Source of the DNA: Stenotrophomonas rhizophila
Lineage (GTDB): Bacteria > Pseudomonadota > Gammaproteobacteria > Xanthomonadales > Xanthomonadaceae
Direction of reading: 5' to 3'
DNA length: 64,000 bases
Assembly (NCBI RefSeq): GCF_020857975.1
Contig: NZ_JACWUO010000011.1
Location: forward strand, 62,001-126,000
A program made the position numbers and the translations under genes. The notes beneath the pieces were generated by a model. It saw only the letters and a list, made by a program, of their open reading frames with translations, was not told the DNA's origin and ran no database searches. This document shows, piece by piece, positions 18,213 to 26,727 of the stretch; position 1 is the first letter of the stretch, and the number at the start of each line of letters is the position of its first letter.

Positions 18213-18554
18213 ATGACATTGCAGGTTTCCGTGGACAGCACGCCTTCTGCCAGCTGGTACAACCGCATCGCCCCCTGGTTCGCCCGGCCATGGCTGGGTG
18301 TGTTGTCGCGCACGCTGGCGGCCATCTTCGGCGGCTACGCGCTGGCCGCGACCTGCGCGATGTTCTTCGCCGCCGCCCTGCCGATCGCACGCGGCCAGGC
18401 GGTACTGACCGGCATGCTGGTGGCCATCGTGCTGTGCGCGTGCGCAGCGCTGTGGGCCTTTGCCACCCGCACCGCGCTGCGCGCGTGGGTAGGCATCCTG
18501 ATTCCCACCGCGCTGTTCTGGGTGGGTACCGAAATGCTGAGGGCTGGCGCATGA
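18213..18554 (+). CDS. DUF3649 family inner-membrane protein
   Basis: Small membrane protein of 113 residues with three hydrophobic segments (about 30-52, 59-81 and 85-106). DUF3649 proteins sit downstream of siderophore receptors together with PepSY and DUF3325 genes, as here. The ATG at 18213 is preferred; TTG 18204 (GGGG eight bases upstream) and GTG 18231 are in-frame alternatives, so the N-terminus is uncertain. Its stop overlaps the next gene by four bases (ATGA), which indicates translational coupling. Likely takes part in handling imported ferric siderophore at the inner membrane (inferred from context). Confidence 0.8.
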   Translation: MTLQVSVDSTPSASWYNRIAPWFARPWLGVLSRTLAAIFGGYALAATCAMFFAAALPIARGQAVLTGMLVAIVLCACAALWAFATRTALRAWVGILIPTALFWVGTEMLRAGA

Positions 18555-20194
18555 AGAACGGATTCCGCCAGTCGATGGCCTGGCTGCACACCTGGACCGG
18601 CCTGCTGGTCGGCTGGCTGCTGCTGTTGATCTTCATGGCCGGCACCGCCAGCTACTACCGCGAGGAAATCAGCCGCTGGATGCGCCCGGAACTGCCGCGC
18701 AGCACGGTCAGCAGCGATGTCGCCGCCGAGCGCGCGCTGGGCTTCCTGCAGCACAAGGCGCCGCAGGCCGAAAGCTGGAATGTCAGCCTGCCCGACCCGC
18801 GCACCCCGGCGATGCGGATGTTCTGGCGCAATCCCGAATCGATGGTCAAGCCACCGGCCGAAGGCGAGCGCCGGCGGCGCGGCGGCGGCCGCTTCGGCGA
18901 TGCCACCGTGGACCCGGGCACCGGCCAGGAAGTGGCCGCGCGCGAAACCCGCGGCGGCGACTTCTTCTACCGGCTGCATTTCGACCTGCACTACCTCCCG
19001 GTGCTGTGGGCGCGTTACCTGGTCGGCTTCTGCGCGATGTTCATGCTGGTGGCGATCATCACCGGGGTGATCACCCACAAGAAGATCTTCAAGGACTTCT
19101 TCACCTTCCGCCGCGACAAGGGCCTGCGTTCGTGGCTGGATTTCCACAACGTCAGCGCGGTGATGGCCCTGCCCTACCACGCGATGATCACCTATACCGG
19201 CATCGTCACGCTGATGTTCATGTACCTGCCATGGGGCGTGGGCGTGGCCTACCCCAAGGATGAGGAGGCGTTCTTCAGCGAGGCATTCGCGCGCCTGGCC
19301 GAAATCCAGACGCCCGCCGAAGGCCACGCGGTGGCGCTGCCGATCCAGCAGTTGCTCGATGGCGCGCGCCGCCATTGGAAGGGCGCCGACGTCGCCGGCT
19401 TCACCCTGTACCACCCCGGCGCGGCCAACGCGGTGATCGACATCCAGCAGCGCGACGGCAAGCGCCTGTCGGTGGATACCCCGTCGCTGCGCTACAACGC
19501 GGTGACCGGTGCGCTGATCCAGGCCAGCCCGGCCTCCGGCGGCGCCACCCAGACCCGCGGAGTGATGTACGGCCTGCACCTGGCCCGCTTCGCCGACTGG
19601 GGCCTGCGTGCGCTGTTCTTCCTGTCCGGGCTGGTCGGCTGCCTGATGGTGGCCAGCGGCGTGGTGCTGTGGGCGGTCAAGGAACGCCCCAAGCACGCCA
19701 AGTCCGGCCGGATCGGCTTCGGCCTGCGCCTGGTCGATGCGCTCAACATCGGCGCGGTGGCCGGCCTGCCGATCGCGTTTGCCGCCTACTTCCTCGGCAA
19801 CCGGCTGCTGCCGCTGCAGCTGGCCGAACGCGCCGACGCCGAAATCAACGTGTTCTTCTATGCCTGGGGCGCGGCGCTGCTGGCCGCCTTCGTCTGGCCC
19901 AAGCGGCTGATGTGGGCTTGGCAGCTGTACCTGGGCGCGGCGCTGTTCGCGCTGATCCCGCTGGTCAATGCGCTGACTACCCAGGCGCACCTGGGCGTGA
20001 CCCTGCGCAACGGCGACTGGGTGCTGGCCGGCTTCGACCTGGTGATGCTCGCCTTCGGCGCGATGCTGGCCTATTGCGGCCTGCGCATGCAGCGCTGGCA
20101 GCCGGCGCTGAGCCCGGCGGAAAAGAAGAAGCGGCAGGTCGCCGCGGCGGCAGCCAAGGTGCAGGAAGGCGCGAACGTGGAGGCCAAGGCATGA
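18551..20194 (+). CDS. PepSY-associated transmembrane protein (ferrisiderophore reductase type)
   Basis: Inner-membrane protein of 547 residues. PepSY_TM proteins have several transmembrane helices flanking periplasmic PepSY domains and conserved histidines thought to bind haem; the FoxB/PiuB/FpvG group reduces or releases iron from siderophores. Visible segments are at about 13-35, 155-180, 208-235, 345-370, 395-420, 430-460 and 480-500. Histidines in LHTWTG, LHFDLHY, FHNVSA and YGLHLARF are candidate haem ligands. Start ATG overlaps the preceding stop (ATGA) and its stop overlaps the next ATG, so all three membrane genes are coupled. Expected to be co-regulated with the receptor by Fur. Confidence 0.87.
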   Translation: MKNGFRQSMAWLHTWTGLLVGWLLLLIFMAGTASYYREEISRWMRPELPRSTVSSDVAAERALGFLQHKAPQAESWNVSLPDPRTPAMRMFWRNPESMVKPPAEGERRRRGGGRFGDATVDPGTGQEVAARETRGGDFFYRLHFDLHYLPVLWARYLVGFCAMFMLVAIITGVITHKKIFKDFFTFRRDKGLRSWLDFHNVSAVMALPYHAMITYTGIVTLMFMYLPWGVGVAYPKDEEAFFSEAFARLAEIQTPAEGHAVALPIQQLLDGARRHWKGADVAGFTLYHPGAANAVIDIQQRDGKRLSVDTPSLRYNAVTGALIQASPASGGATQTRGVMYGLHLARFADWGLRALFFLSGLVGCLMVASGVVLWAVKERPKHAKSGRIGFGLRLVDALNIGAVAGLPIAFAAYFLGNRLLPLQLAERADAEINVFFYAWGAALLAAFVWPKRLMWAWQLYLGAALFALIPLVNALTTQAHLGVTLRNGDWVLAGFDLVMLAFGAMLAYCGLRMQRWQPALSPAEKKKRQVAAAAAKVQEGANVEAKA

Positions 20195-20526
20195 TGCTGC
20201 TGGCCCTTGCCGTGAGCTTCTCGGCCTTTACCGCGCTGTCGCTGGCCATGGACAGGCACCAGCTGGAGCTGTACGGCAGGACCCCGGCCAGCCCGGCAAG
20301 GATGCGGCGATGGCGCTGGCTGGGCTGGGCGCTGCTGACCCTGTCGTTTGTGCTGTGCGTGTGGGACCACGGCTGGGCCGCCGGGCCGGTGCTGTGGCTG
20401 GGTGCGTTGACGGTCAGCGGCATCCTGATCGCGTTCGGCCTGTACCCGTTCCGGCCCCGCTGGATCGCTCCCTTGGCGTGGGCCTTGCCGGTGATCGGAC
20501 TGGCGGTGGCGCTGCTCGGACGTTGA
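20191..20526 (+). CDS. DUF3325 family inner-membrane protein
   Basis: Membrane protein of 111 residues with four hydrophobic segments and the DUF3325 start pattern (FSAFTALSLAMDRHQLELYGR). Last gene of the receptor-DUF3649-PepSY-DUF3325 unit; its ATG at 20191 overlaps the PepSY stop by four bases, with a second ATG at 20194. DUF3325 genes are found almost only in such iron-uptake operons. Molecular function unknown. Confidence 0.82.
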   Translation: MMLLALAVSFSAFTALSLAMDRHQLELYGRTPASPARMRRWRWLGWALLTLSFVLCVWDHGWAAGPVLWLGALTVSGILIAFGLYPFRPRWIAPLAWALPVIGLAVALLGR

Positions 20527-20607
20527 AGGAGCTTGCCGCGCGGGCAGGTCGCAGGCAGGGACCGCGGTGGCCCAGCCACGCATGGCGTGGCTCTGCCGGG
20601 GCAGCGG

Positions 20608-21144
20608 TCAGGGAACCAGGGAGAACATGTGCGCCGGCGCGGGACGGTCGTCGATGACCAGGCGATTGCGGGCCACGCCCTCGCGCAGCGCGCCGGACTT
20701 CACCGCCACCCGCTCGCTGGCCAGGTTGCCCACCGCCACCACGATCTCCACCCGCTGCAGGCGCAGCGGCCCGAACGCCTGGCCGGCAAGTGCGTGCACG
20801 ACCCGGGTGGCGACGCCCTGGCCCTGTCGCGACTGCCGCACCCAGTAGCCCAGGTTGCAGAACCGGTGGTCGTGCCGGATCTCGTTCAGCCCGGCCCCGC
20901 CCACGAACGCACCCGTGTCCTGTTCGAACACGCCGTACTCGTACGCCGTATCGCCGGCCCGACCGGTGCGGCACGCCTGGAACCACTGCAGTGCCTGCTC
21001 GACGCCGTAGTCGTCCGAGCACCACGGCATCCAACGCCGCATGCCCGCGGCCGACTCGCGCACGGCCGCGGCGAACGGGTCCGCATCGGCGTCCACGAAA
21101 GGACGCAGCAGCAGCCCGTCGGCGTGGATGAGGCTATCGTCCAT
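20608..21144 (-). CDS. GNAT family N-acetyltransferase (RimJ/RimL-like)
   Basis: Acetyl-CoA-dependent acetyltransferase of 178 residues. The order of motifs fits the RimJ/RimL group: LLLRPFVDADADPF at the start, LGYWVRQSRQGQGVAT for the acetyl-CoA loop (Q/RxxGxG/A) and a C-terminal NLASERVAVKSGALREG, where RimL-type proteins have N-x-x-S-x-x-V-x-x-K-x-G. It lies 15 bases downstream of rlmKL on the same strand. Ribosomal-protein or small-molecule substrate cannot be told. Confidence 0.85.
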   Translation of the reverse strand: MDDSLIHADGLLLRPFVDADADPFAAAVRESAAGMRRWMPWCSDDYGVEQALQWFQACRTGRAGDTAYEYGVFEQDTGAFVGGAGLNEIRHDHRFCNLGYWVRQSRQGQGVATRVVHALAGQAFGPLRLQRVEIVVAVGNLASERVAVKSGALREGVARNRLVIDDRPAPAHMFSLVP

Positions 21145-21159
21145 GCTGGCTCCCGGCGG

Positions 21160-23304
21160 TCAGGCGCCGTAGCGGCGCAGTTCCCAGGCGCGGTGAATGC
21201 GCGGGTTGCGCTCGAAGTCCTCGCCGATGGTCTCGGCGGAAATCTCCTTGCACTGCGCAAACTCCTTGATCGCCTCTTCGTCCAGCTTGAAGCGGCGGAA
21301 GTTGTTGGAGAAGTACAGCACGCCTTCCGGGCTCAAGCGCCCGACCGCCGCACGCAGCAGGCGCACGTGTTCGCGCTGCACGTCGAAGTCTTCGGCGCGC
21401 GCAGAATTGGAGAAGGTCGGCGGATCGCAGAAGATCACATCGAAGCGGTGCCGCTCGGCCTCCAGCCAGGCCAGCGCATCGGCCTGGATCAACTGGTGGG
21501 CGCTGCCGCCCTTGCCGTTCAGGGCCAGGTTGTCGGCGCACCACTGCAGGTAGGTACCGGACAGGTCCACGCTGGTGGTGGAGGCCGCACCGGCCACCGC
21601 CGCCTGCACCGTGGCCACGCCGGTATAGCAGAACAGGTTGAGGAAGCGCTTGCCGACCGCTTCCTGGGCCATGTGCCAGCGCAGCGGGCGATGGTCCAGG
21701 AACAGGCCGGTGTCGAGGTAGTCGAACAGGTTCACCCGCAGCAGCGCATCGTTCTCGCGCACCAGCACGAACTCGCCACGCTGCTCGAAGCGGCCGTACT
21801 TGCTGCCGCCCTTGCCACGCTCGCGCGACTTCAGCGCGACCTGCTCGGCCGGCACCTGGAACACCTCGCGTGCGGCCGACAGCAGCTCGTTGCGGCGGCG
21901 GCGCACGTCCACGTCCGGGATGGTCGCCGGGGCGGCGTACTCCTGCACGTGCAGGAAGGTGCGCCTGGCACCGCCATCTTCCTCGTATACATCGATCGCC
22001 GCGGCGTACTCGGGCAGATCGGCGTCGTAGACGCGGTAGCAGGTGATCGCTTCGCGCGCGCGCCAGTTCTTGAACTTCTTGATGTTCTTGCGCAGGCGGT
22101 TGGCCACCATCTGCGCGCCTTCGCTGAGCTCGCGCGGCTGGCCGGCATTGTCACGCTGCGGCACCGCGATCGGGTCGCAGACGATCAGCGCGCACTCGAT
22201 CGCGCCGTTGAACAGCTGGTATTTCTTGCCGGCCCGCAGGCCGGTGGCGAAGGCCAGTTCGGCATTGCCACACAGCAGGCTGGCGCGCCACTGCGGCACC
22301 GCGCGCTTGAGCGCATCGCCGAGCCGGCGGTACAGCACCGCATCGGCGGCCAGGCGCTCGTCGTAGGGGGGATTGCACACCACGCAGCCGGTTTCCTGCG
22401 GCGGCACCTGCAGGTCGGCCACGTCGCGCACGCCGAACCAGATCGCCTGCGAGACGCCGGCGGTTTCCGCGTTTTCCTTGGCCGCGCGGATCGCATGCGG
22501 GTCGACGTCGCTGCCGTGGATGACCTGCTTGAGCGCGGCACGGCCGGCGGTTTCGCGGATGCGCGCCTGCTCCATCAGGCTGTTCCAGGCATCGCGGTCG
22601 AAGCCCAGCCAGCGGCTCGGCGGAATGCTGCCGTGGCGCTGCAGGCCCGGGGCGACATCGGCGGCCATCAGCGCGCCTTCGATCAGCAGCGTGCCGCTGC
22701 CGCACATCGGGTCGAGCAGGCCACCGCCCTCGCGGTGGATCTTCGGCCAGTTGGCACGCAGCAGCACGGCGGCGGCCAGGTTTTCCTTCAGCGGCGCCTC
22801 GTTCTGCGCCATGCGCCAGCCGCGGCGATGCATCGGGCCGCCGCCCAGGTCGATGGAGATGGTGGCCCGGCCCTTGCGCAGCGACAGGTTGATGCGCACA
22901 TCCGGGAACTCGGTGTTCACCGATGGCCGCTCCAGGCCCTGCGAACGCAGGCTGTCGACCACGCCGTCCTTGACCCGCTGCGCGGCAAAGCGCGCGTGGG
23001 TGATTTCGGTACCGGACACATGCGCATCCACCGACAGGGTCAGCTCGGGGCTGATGTGCTTTTCCCACGCCATCGCCGCGACGCCCTGGTACAGCGAGCC
23101 TTCGTCGGGGCAGTCGAACTCGGTCAGCGGCCACAGCACCCGGCTGGCCAGGCGCGACCACAGCACCACCTGCAGCGCCTGCGGCAGCTCGCCCTCGGCA
23201 TTCACCCCAGAAATGGTGGCGGTGGCCTTGTCCAGGCCAAGCGCCAACAGTTCGTCGGCAAGCAGGTACTCCAGGCCCTTGGCGCAGGAAACAAAGAATT
23301 TCAC
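21160..23304 (-). CDS. rlmL: Bifunctional 23S rRNA methyltransferase RlmKL (m2G2445 / m7G2069)
   Basis: Cytoplasmic fusion enzyme of 714 residues. An N-terminal THUMP RNA-binding domain (about 1-160) is followed by the RlmL methyltransferase with [15 protein letters not shown] and the catalytic CNPPYDERL motif, then the RlmK domain with [15 protein letters not shown] and [15 protein letters not shown]. This order and length match RlmKL. The start is taken as GTG at 23304 ([20 protein letters not shown] aligns with family N-termini); the upstream in-frame extension is GC-rich non-coding sequence. No clear Shine-Dalgarno. Followed at 15 bases by a GNAT gene. Confidence 0.93.
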   Translation of the reverse strand: MKFFVSCAKGLEYLLADELLALGLDKATATISGVNAEGELPQALQVVLWSRLASRVLWPLTEFDCPDEGSLYQGVAAMAWEKHISPELTLSVDAHVSGTEITHARFAAQRVKDGVVDSLRSQGLERPSVNTEFPDVRINLSLRKGRATISIDLGGGPMHRRGWRMAQNEAPLKENLAAAVLLRANWPKIHREGGGLLDPMCGSGTLLIEGALMAADVAPGLQRHGSIPPSRWLGFDRDAWNSLMEQARIRETAGRAALKQVIHGSDVDPHAIRAAKENAETAGVSQAIWFGVRDVADLQVPPQETGCVVCNPPYDERLAADAVLYRRLGDALKRAVPQWRASLLCGNAELAFATGLRAGKKYQLFNGAIECALIVCDPIAVPQRDNAGQPRELSEGAQMVANRLRKNIKKFKNWRAREAITCYRVYDADLPEYAAAIDVYEEDGGARRTFLHVQEYAAPATIPDVDVRRRRNELLSAAREVFQVPAEQVALKSRERGKGGSKYGRFEQRGEFVLVRENDALLRVNLFDYLDTGLFLDHRPLRWHMAQEAVGKRFLNLFCYTGVATVQAAVAGAASTTSVDLSGTYLQWCADNLALNGKGGSAHQLIQADALAWLEAERHRFDVIFCDPPTFSNSARAEDFDVQREHVRLLRAAVGRLSPEGVLYFSNNFRRFKLDEEAIKEFAQCKEISAETIGEDFERNPRIHRAWELRRYGA

Positions 23305-23456
23305 GGAATCGGTATCGCAGGTCAGCGGAGAAAGGGTGCCCTCGGGCACGACAGGCAACCCGGCGCAGGGCCGGGAGGGCCATTGTACGTGACGTGGGTT
23401 GGGCCCATGGGCTGCGGCTGTACCGGCCAACCGCCGGTGCGACCTGCGCCTCGGCG

Positions 23457-23481
23457 GTAGGTACCGACCGTTGGTCGGTAC
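23457..23481 (+). repeat. SMAG/REP-type GTAG palindrome
   Basis: GTAGGTACCGACC, TT-type loop, then GGTCGGTAC. Sits between the hydrolase and rlmKL genes. Similar copies occur at 24708, 36156 and 58044. Confidence 0.8.
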
Positions 23482-23512
23482 GGCCGTGACCAGGGCCGTT
23501 GGTCGCCCTCCC

Positions 23513-24040
23513 TTACAGCGACAGCAGCAGTTCCTCGAACGCCCTGGCCGAGGCCTCCACGTGGTTGTTCAGTCGGTGCCCGTCATCCACCATCAAAAGC
23601 CTGGCCGAGCGGGCCTGGGCCCAGGCGATGACCTGGGCGGCCGGGATCAGTTCGTCGTGCCAGGCGTGGACCACGCTGATCGGTACCTTGGCCGCATCCA
23701 GTGCCGGCATCGGGCCCATCGTGGTCGGCGGTACCATCAGGAACAGTCCGCCGGTGGGCACCTGCAACGAGGCGATCGCCGAGATGTAGGCGCCCAGGCT
23801 GGACCCGGCCAGCACCACCGGGCCCTGCGCCGCGGCAGCGCCGGCACGACCGAGCAGGCGCTGCAGGCGGGCGCGCACGTCGCCCACGCTGCTCACCTGG
23901 CGCATCGCGTCCAGGTCGGTGTAATCGGGGCGTTCATGGGTCCAGCCCAGGCGCTGGGCGACCTCGGCCAGCGCGGTCACCTTGGTGGCGTCCGGGCCGC
24001 TTTCGAAACCATGGGAAAGAATGCAGTGGCCGCGGCTCAT
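23513..24040 (-). CDS. Alpha/beta hydrolase (YqiA-like small esterase)
   Basis: Cytoplasmic hydrolase of 175 residues, the compact size of the YqiA/YfeX-type serine esterases. Catalytic serine is in LAGSSLGAY, aspartate probably in HAWHDELIP and histidine in [10 protein letters not shown], in the correct order. The opening [15 protein letters not shown] is the usual oxyanion-hole strand. Substrate unknown. Located upstream of rlmKL on the same strand, separated by 208 bases including a REP element; divergent from the amidase gene. Confidence 0.85.
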   Translation of the reverse strand: MSRGHCILSHGFESGPDATKVTALAEVAQRLGWTHERPDYTDLDAMRQVSSVGDVRARLQRLLGRAGAAAAQGPVVLAGSSLGAYISAIASLQVPTGGLFLMVPPTTMGPMPALDAAKVPISVVHAWHDELIPAAQVIAWAQARSARLLMVDDGHRLNNHVEASARAFEELLLSL

Positions 24041-24097
24041 GCCCGCACCACGCCGGAATCAATATGAGCGTTCATGCCGGAATGCTAGCATCGCCCC

Positions 24098-24667
24098 ATG
24101 CCCGGCCGCGCCCCGCCCCCGATCGATCTGCAGCCCCTGCCCTATGCCGGGCAGCTGGAGCAGCGCGCCGCCGCGGCCATCGACCTGGCCGTGATCCACT
24201 GCACCGAACTGCCGGACCTGGCGATGGCCCGCCAGTACGGCGAACGCGTGCTGTACCCCAGCGGCAGCGGCAACAGCGGGCATTACTACATCGACCGCGA
24301 CGGCCGCATCGTCCAGTACGTCGGCGTGGAGCGCATCGCCCACCATGTCAGCGGCTACAACCCGCGCTCGGTCGGCATCGAACTGGTCAACACCGGCCGC
24401 TACCCGCACTGGCTGGATTCGCGCCACCAGGCCATGGACGAGCCCTACCCGGATGCGCAGATCGCCGCGCTGATCGACCTGCTGCAGCACCTGTGCGAAC
24501 AGCTGCCGGGGCTGGTGCATATTGCCGGCCATGAGTGGCTGGACACCCGCCAGGAAGTGGCCAGCGACGATCCGGAACGGCGCGTGCCGCGCAAGCGCGA
24601 CCCCGGCCCGCTGTTCCCCTGGCCGCGGGTGCTGGCGGCGGTGCCGCTGCGGGAATGGCGCGGTTGA
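24098..24667 (+). CDS. N-acetylmuramoyl-L-alanine amidase, AmpD family
   Basis: Zinc amidase (Amidase_2 fold) of 189 residues, cutting the bond between N-acetylmuramic acid and L-alanine in muropeptides. Zinc ligands read as H in AVIHCTEL, H in IAGHEWLD and D in RKRDPGPLFPW. There is no signal peptide, so a cytoplasmic muropeptide-recycling role is likely. The sequence is not obviously the canonical AmpD controlling AmpC; it may be a paralogue. Followed by an array of reversed SMAG palindromes. Confidence 0.85.
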   Translation: MPGRAPPPIDLQPLPYAGQLEQRAAAAIDLAVIHCTELPDLAMARQYGERVLYPSGSGNSGHYYIDRDGRIVQYVGVERIAHHVSGYNPRSVGIELVNTGRYPHWLDSRHQAMDEPYPDAQIAALIDLLQHLCEQLPGLVHIAGHEWLDTRQEVASDDPERRVPRKRDPGPLFPWPRVLAAVPLREWRG

Positions 24668-24707
24668 TCCGGCCGTACCGGCCGACGGTGGGTATCTATC
24701 CAGAGCT

Positions 24708-24796
24708 GTACCGACCAACGGTCGGTACCTACCCGGTGCCGTAGGACCAACGGTCGGTACCTACTCGGCGCCGTGGGATCAACGGTTGGCACCTAC
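24708..24796 (-). repeat. Tandem array of three SMAG/REP palindromes, 33-bp period
   Basis: Reverse-oriented units at 24708-24732, 24741-24764 and 24773-24796, each ending in CCTAC or ACCTAC. The arms diverge from TACCGACC to GGGATCAAC while still pairing. A more decayed unit lies at about 24674-24698. The array separates the convergent amidase and sseA genes. Confidence 0.8.
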
Positions 24797-24801
24797 CGCG
24801 A

Positions 24802-25707
24802 CTATGGGCCGGTGGCGACCGGACGCGAGGAATCGCTGACCCAGCCGCTCCACGAATCGGCATAGATCCGCGCGCCGGACAGACCGGCCACTTCCAGCGC
24901 CAACAGCAGGTGGCAGGCGGTCACGCCCGAACCGCACATCAGCACCACCTGCTCGGGGGCATGGGTGCCGAGCAGCGGCTGCAGCGCCGCGCGCAGGTCC
25001 GCGGCCGGGCGCAGCCGCCCGTCATGCACGTTCAACGCGAACGGCCGGTTGACCGCCCCGGGCACGTGCCCGGCAACCGGATCCAGCGGCTCCACTTCAC
25101 CACGGAAACGTTCGCCGGCGCGGGCGTCGAGCAACCAGCCCGGCGCGTGCTTGAGGCGGGCTTCGACCTCCCCGGCCGAGGCGATCTGGCGCGGATCGAA
25201 GCGGCCCGGGTAAGGCGGCAGCGCCGTCACCTGTGGCAGCGCGGTGGTCAGCGGCAGGCCGGCGGCCTGCCATGCCGCCAGCCCGCCATCGAGCACTGCC
25301 ACGCGGGCATGCCCGATCAGGCGCAGCAGCCACCACAGGCGCGCCGCGGCCATGCTGCCGTCGGCGGCGTCGTAGACCACCACCTGGGTGTCCGGGCCGA
25401 TTCCCCACTGGCCCAGCCGCGCAGCGAACACATCGCTGTCCGGCAGCGGGTGGCGGCCCTGGCCGAGCTTGCCCATGTCGGCGAGGTCGCCGTTGAGGTC
25501 GGCATGCAGCGCGCCGGGAATGTGGCCCTGCGCGTAGGCGCCTGCGCCCGATTGCGGATCGGCCAGCGAAAACCGCGCATCGACCACCCTCAACGCGGTG
25601 CTTGCAGTGGCGCGGGCATCGAGCACGCTTGCATCGCCCTGCGCCAGCAGGGCGGCCAGGGCGGGCACCTCGATCAGAGTGGTCCAGGAGGAGGAAGCGG
25701 TGGTCAT
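24802..25707 (-). CDS. sseA: 3-mercaptopyruvate sulfurtransferase
   Basis: Two-rhodanese-domain enzyme of 301 residues that transfers sulfur from 3-mercaptopyruvate to thiophilic acceptors. The active loop is CGSGVTAC, whose CG[S/T]GVT pattern separates mercaptopyruvate sulfurtransferases from thiosulfate:cyanide rhodaneses. The inactive N-terminal domain ends in VYDAADGSMAAARLWW; C-terminal rhodanese domain from about 165. The ATG overlaps the stop of the upstream Nudix gene by four bases, and GGAG lies nine bases upstream, so the two form an operon. Confidence 0.92.
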   Translation of the reverse strand: MTTASSSWTTLIEVPALAALLAQGDASVLDARATASTALRVVDARFSLADPQSGAGAYAQGHIPGALHADLNGDLADMGKLGQGRHPLPDSDVFAARLGQWGIGPDTQVVVYDAADGSMAAARLWWLLRLIGHARVAVLDGGLAAWQAAGLPLTTALPQVTALPPYPGRFDPRQIASAGEVEARLKHAPGWLLDARAGERFRGEVEPLDPVAGHVPGAVNRPFALNVHDGRLRPAADLRAALQPLLGTHAPEQVVLMCGSGVTACHLLLALEVAGLSGARIYADSWSGWVSDSSRPVATGP

Positions 25708-26516
25708 GGGGTCTGCTCCAGGCGGCGTCGCAGGTTGTAGAGGATGGCGGCGGTGGCGCCCCAGATGCGTTGTCCGGGCCAGCCGTATTCCAGCACGTGG
25801 CGGACGCGGCCGCGGTGTTCGATCTCGATCTGGTGCAGGTTGCCCGGGTCCATCAGGTAGGCCAGCGGCACTTCGAAGACTTCGGCCACCTCCTCCGGCT
25901 GCGGCACCGGCACAAAACGCGGATCGATCACCGCCACCACCGGCATCACCCGATAGCCGGTGATGGTCACGAACGGATCCAGGTAGCCCAGCACCTGCAC
26001 CTGGCTGGCCGGCAGCGCGATTTCCTCCTCGCTTTCGCGCAACGCCGCGGCCACCGCATCGCGGTCGTCCGGCTCGGTGCGCCCGCCGGGAAAACCGACC
26101 TGGCCGCCATGCTGGCGCAGGGTTTCGGTACGCCGGGTCAGGATCACCTGGGCGCCGTCGGCACGCGGCACGATCCCGGCCAGTACCGCCGCCTCTACCG
26201 GTGGGCCGGGCGGCAGCAGGTCGATCAGTTCACTGCGGTTCCAGCCATCGCCGGCCGGCGGCGCGTCCAGCGGGTGCAGCGCGCGCAGCAGGCGCTCGTG
26301 TTCGGCCAGCGAACCGCGCAGCGACTGCCGCAACTGCTCGCGCAGCGGCAGGGTCTGCTGGATGAAGTGATGCTGTTGGTGTCGGCTCATGCTCGGCCAG
26401 CAGGCGATTTCATCCACGCTGCGCAGGCAGCCCCCGCAGTATCCGGCGCGGTCCAGCGCGCAGATGCCGATGCAGGGAGTGGGGATGGCATGGGTGGAAT
26501 GTTCCGTGGAATTCAC
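25704..26516 (-). CDS. DUF1289 domain fused to CoA pyrophosphatase-type Nudix hydrolase
   Basis: Protein of about 270 residues with two parts in one open frame. Residues about 12-48 are a DUF1289 domain: TPCIGICALDRAGYCGGCLRSVDEIACW, four cysteines arranged as in metal-binding knuckles. From about 105 is a Nudix domain with GFPGGRTEPDDRDAVAAALRESEEEIAL, the GX5EX7REUXEE box of the NudL-type CoA pyrophosphatases, followed by the typical YLDPFVTITGYRVMPVVAVID. The start is uncertain: GTG 26516 has no visible ribosome binding site, and an internal ATG after the DUF1289 part (MSRHQQHH) could give a stand-alone Nudix protein. Coupled to sseA by a 4-base overlap. Confidence 0.78.
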   Translation of the reverse strand: MNSTEHSTHAIPTPCIGICALDRAGYCGGCLRSVDEIACWPSMSRHQQHHFIQQTLPLREQLRQSLRGSLAEHERLLRALHPLDAPPAGDGWNRSELIDLLPPGPPVEAAVLAGIVPRADGAQVILTRRTETLRQHGGQVGFPGGRTEPDDRDAVAAALRESEEEIALPASQVQVLGYLDPFVTITGYRVMPVVAVIDPRFVPVPQPEEVAEVFEVPLAYLMDPGNLHQIEIEHRGRVRHVLEYGWPGQRIWGATAAILYNLRRRLEQTP

Positions 26517-26609
26517 CGCACAACAGTAGCGCGATTGGCCCGGGTTTGTGCAGGATCCTGTCCGGCGACGCGATGTCCTGGCGTGGCTTGGGGCTGCCGG
26601 TTTCGTTTT

Positions 26610-26665
26610 GTCCGAGCGTGGCTCGGACCTACCGCTTTCGTTTGTCCGGGCGTGGCCCGGATTAC
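26610..26665 (-). repeat. Pair of reverse SMAG/REP palindromes
   Basis: Units at 26610-26632 (GTCCGAGC/GCTCGGAC followed by CTAC) and 26644-26665 (GTCCGGGC/GCCCGGAT followed by TAC), 34 bases apart, between the Nudix gene and the FKBP gene terminator. Confidence 0.75.
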
Positions 26666-26674
26666 CGGTTGCGC

Positions 26675-26710
26675 CAAACAAAAACGCGCCGGTAGAAACT
26701 ACCGGCGCGT
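26675..26710 (-). terminator. Intrinsic terminator of the FKBP gene
   Basis: On the minus strand a 12-bp perfect stem (ACGCGCCGGTAG / CTACCGGCGCGT) with a three-base loop is followed by a T-rich tail (TTTTTGTTT). It begins 18 bases after the TAA stop. Confidence 0.9.
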
Positions 26711-26727
26711 CGTTGCAATCTGGTTTA

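Noticed and set aside
15629..18325. 898-residue minus-strand open frame across the siderophore receptor gene
   Set aside because: It is a GC-rich shadow of the plus-strand receptor, with no domain and no ribosome binding site; the same holds for the 1169-residue plus frame at 46544-50053, the 975-residue frame at 20533-23460 and the 667-residue frame at 58573-60576.
24098..24667. Naming the amidase ampD, regulator of beta-lactamase
   Set aside because: The zinc ligands fit the family, but the sequence does not obviously match the canonical AmpD and no ampR/ampE is nearby; left without a symbol.
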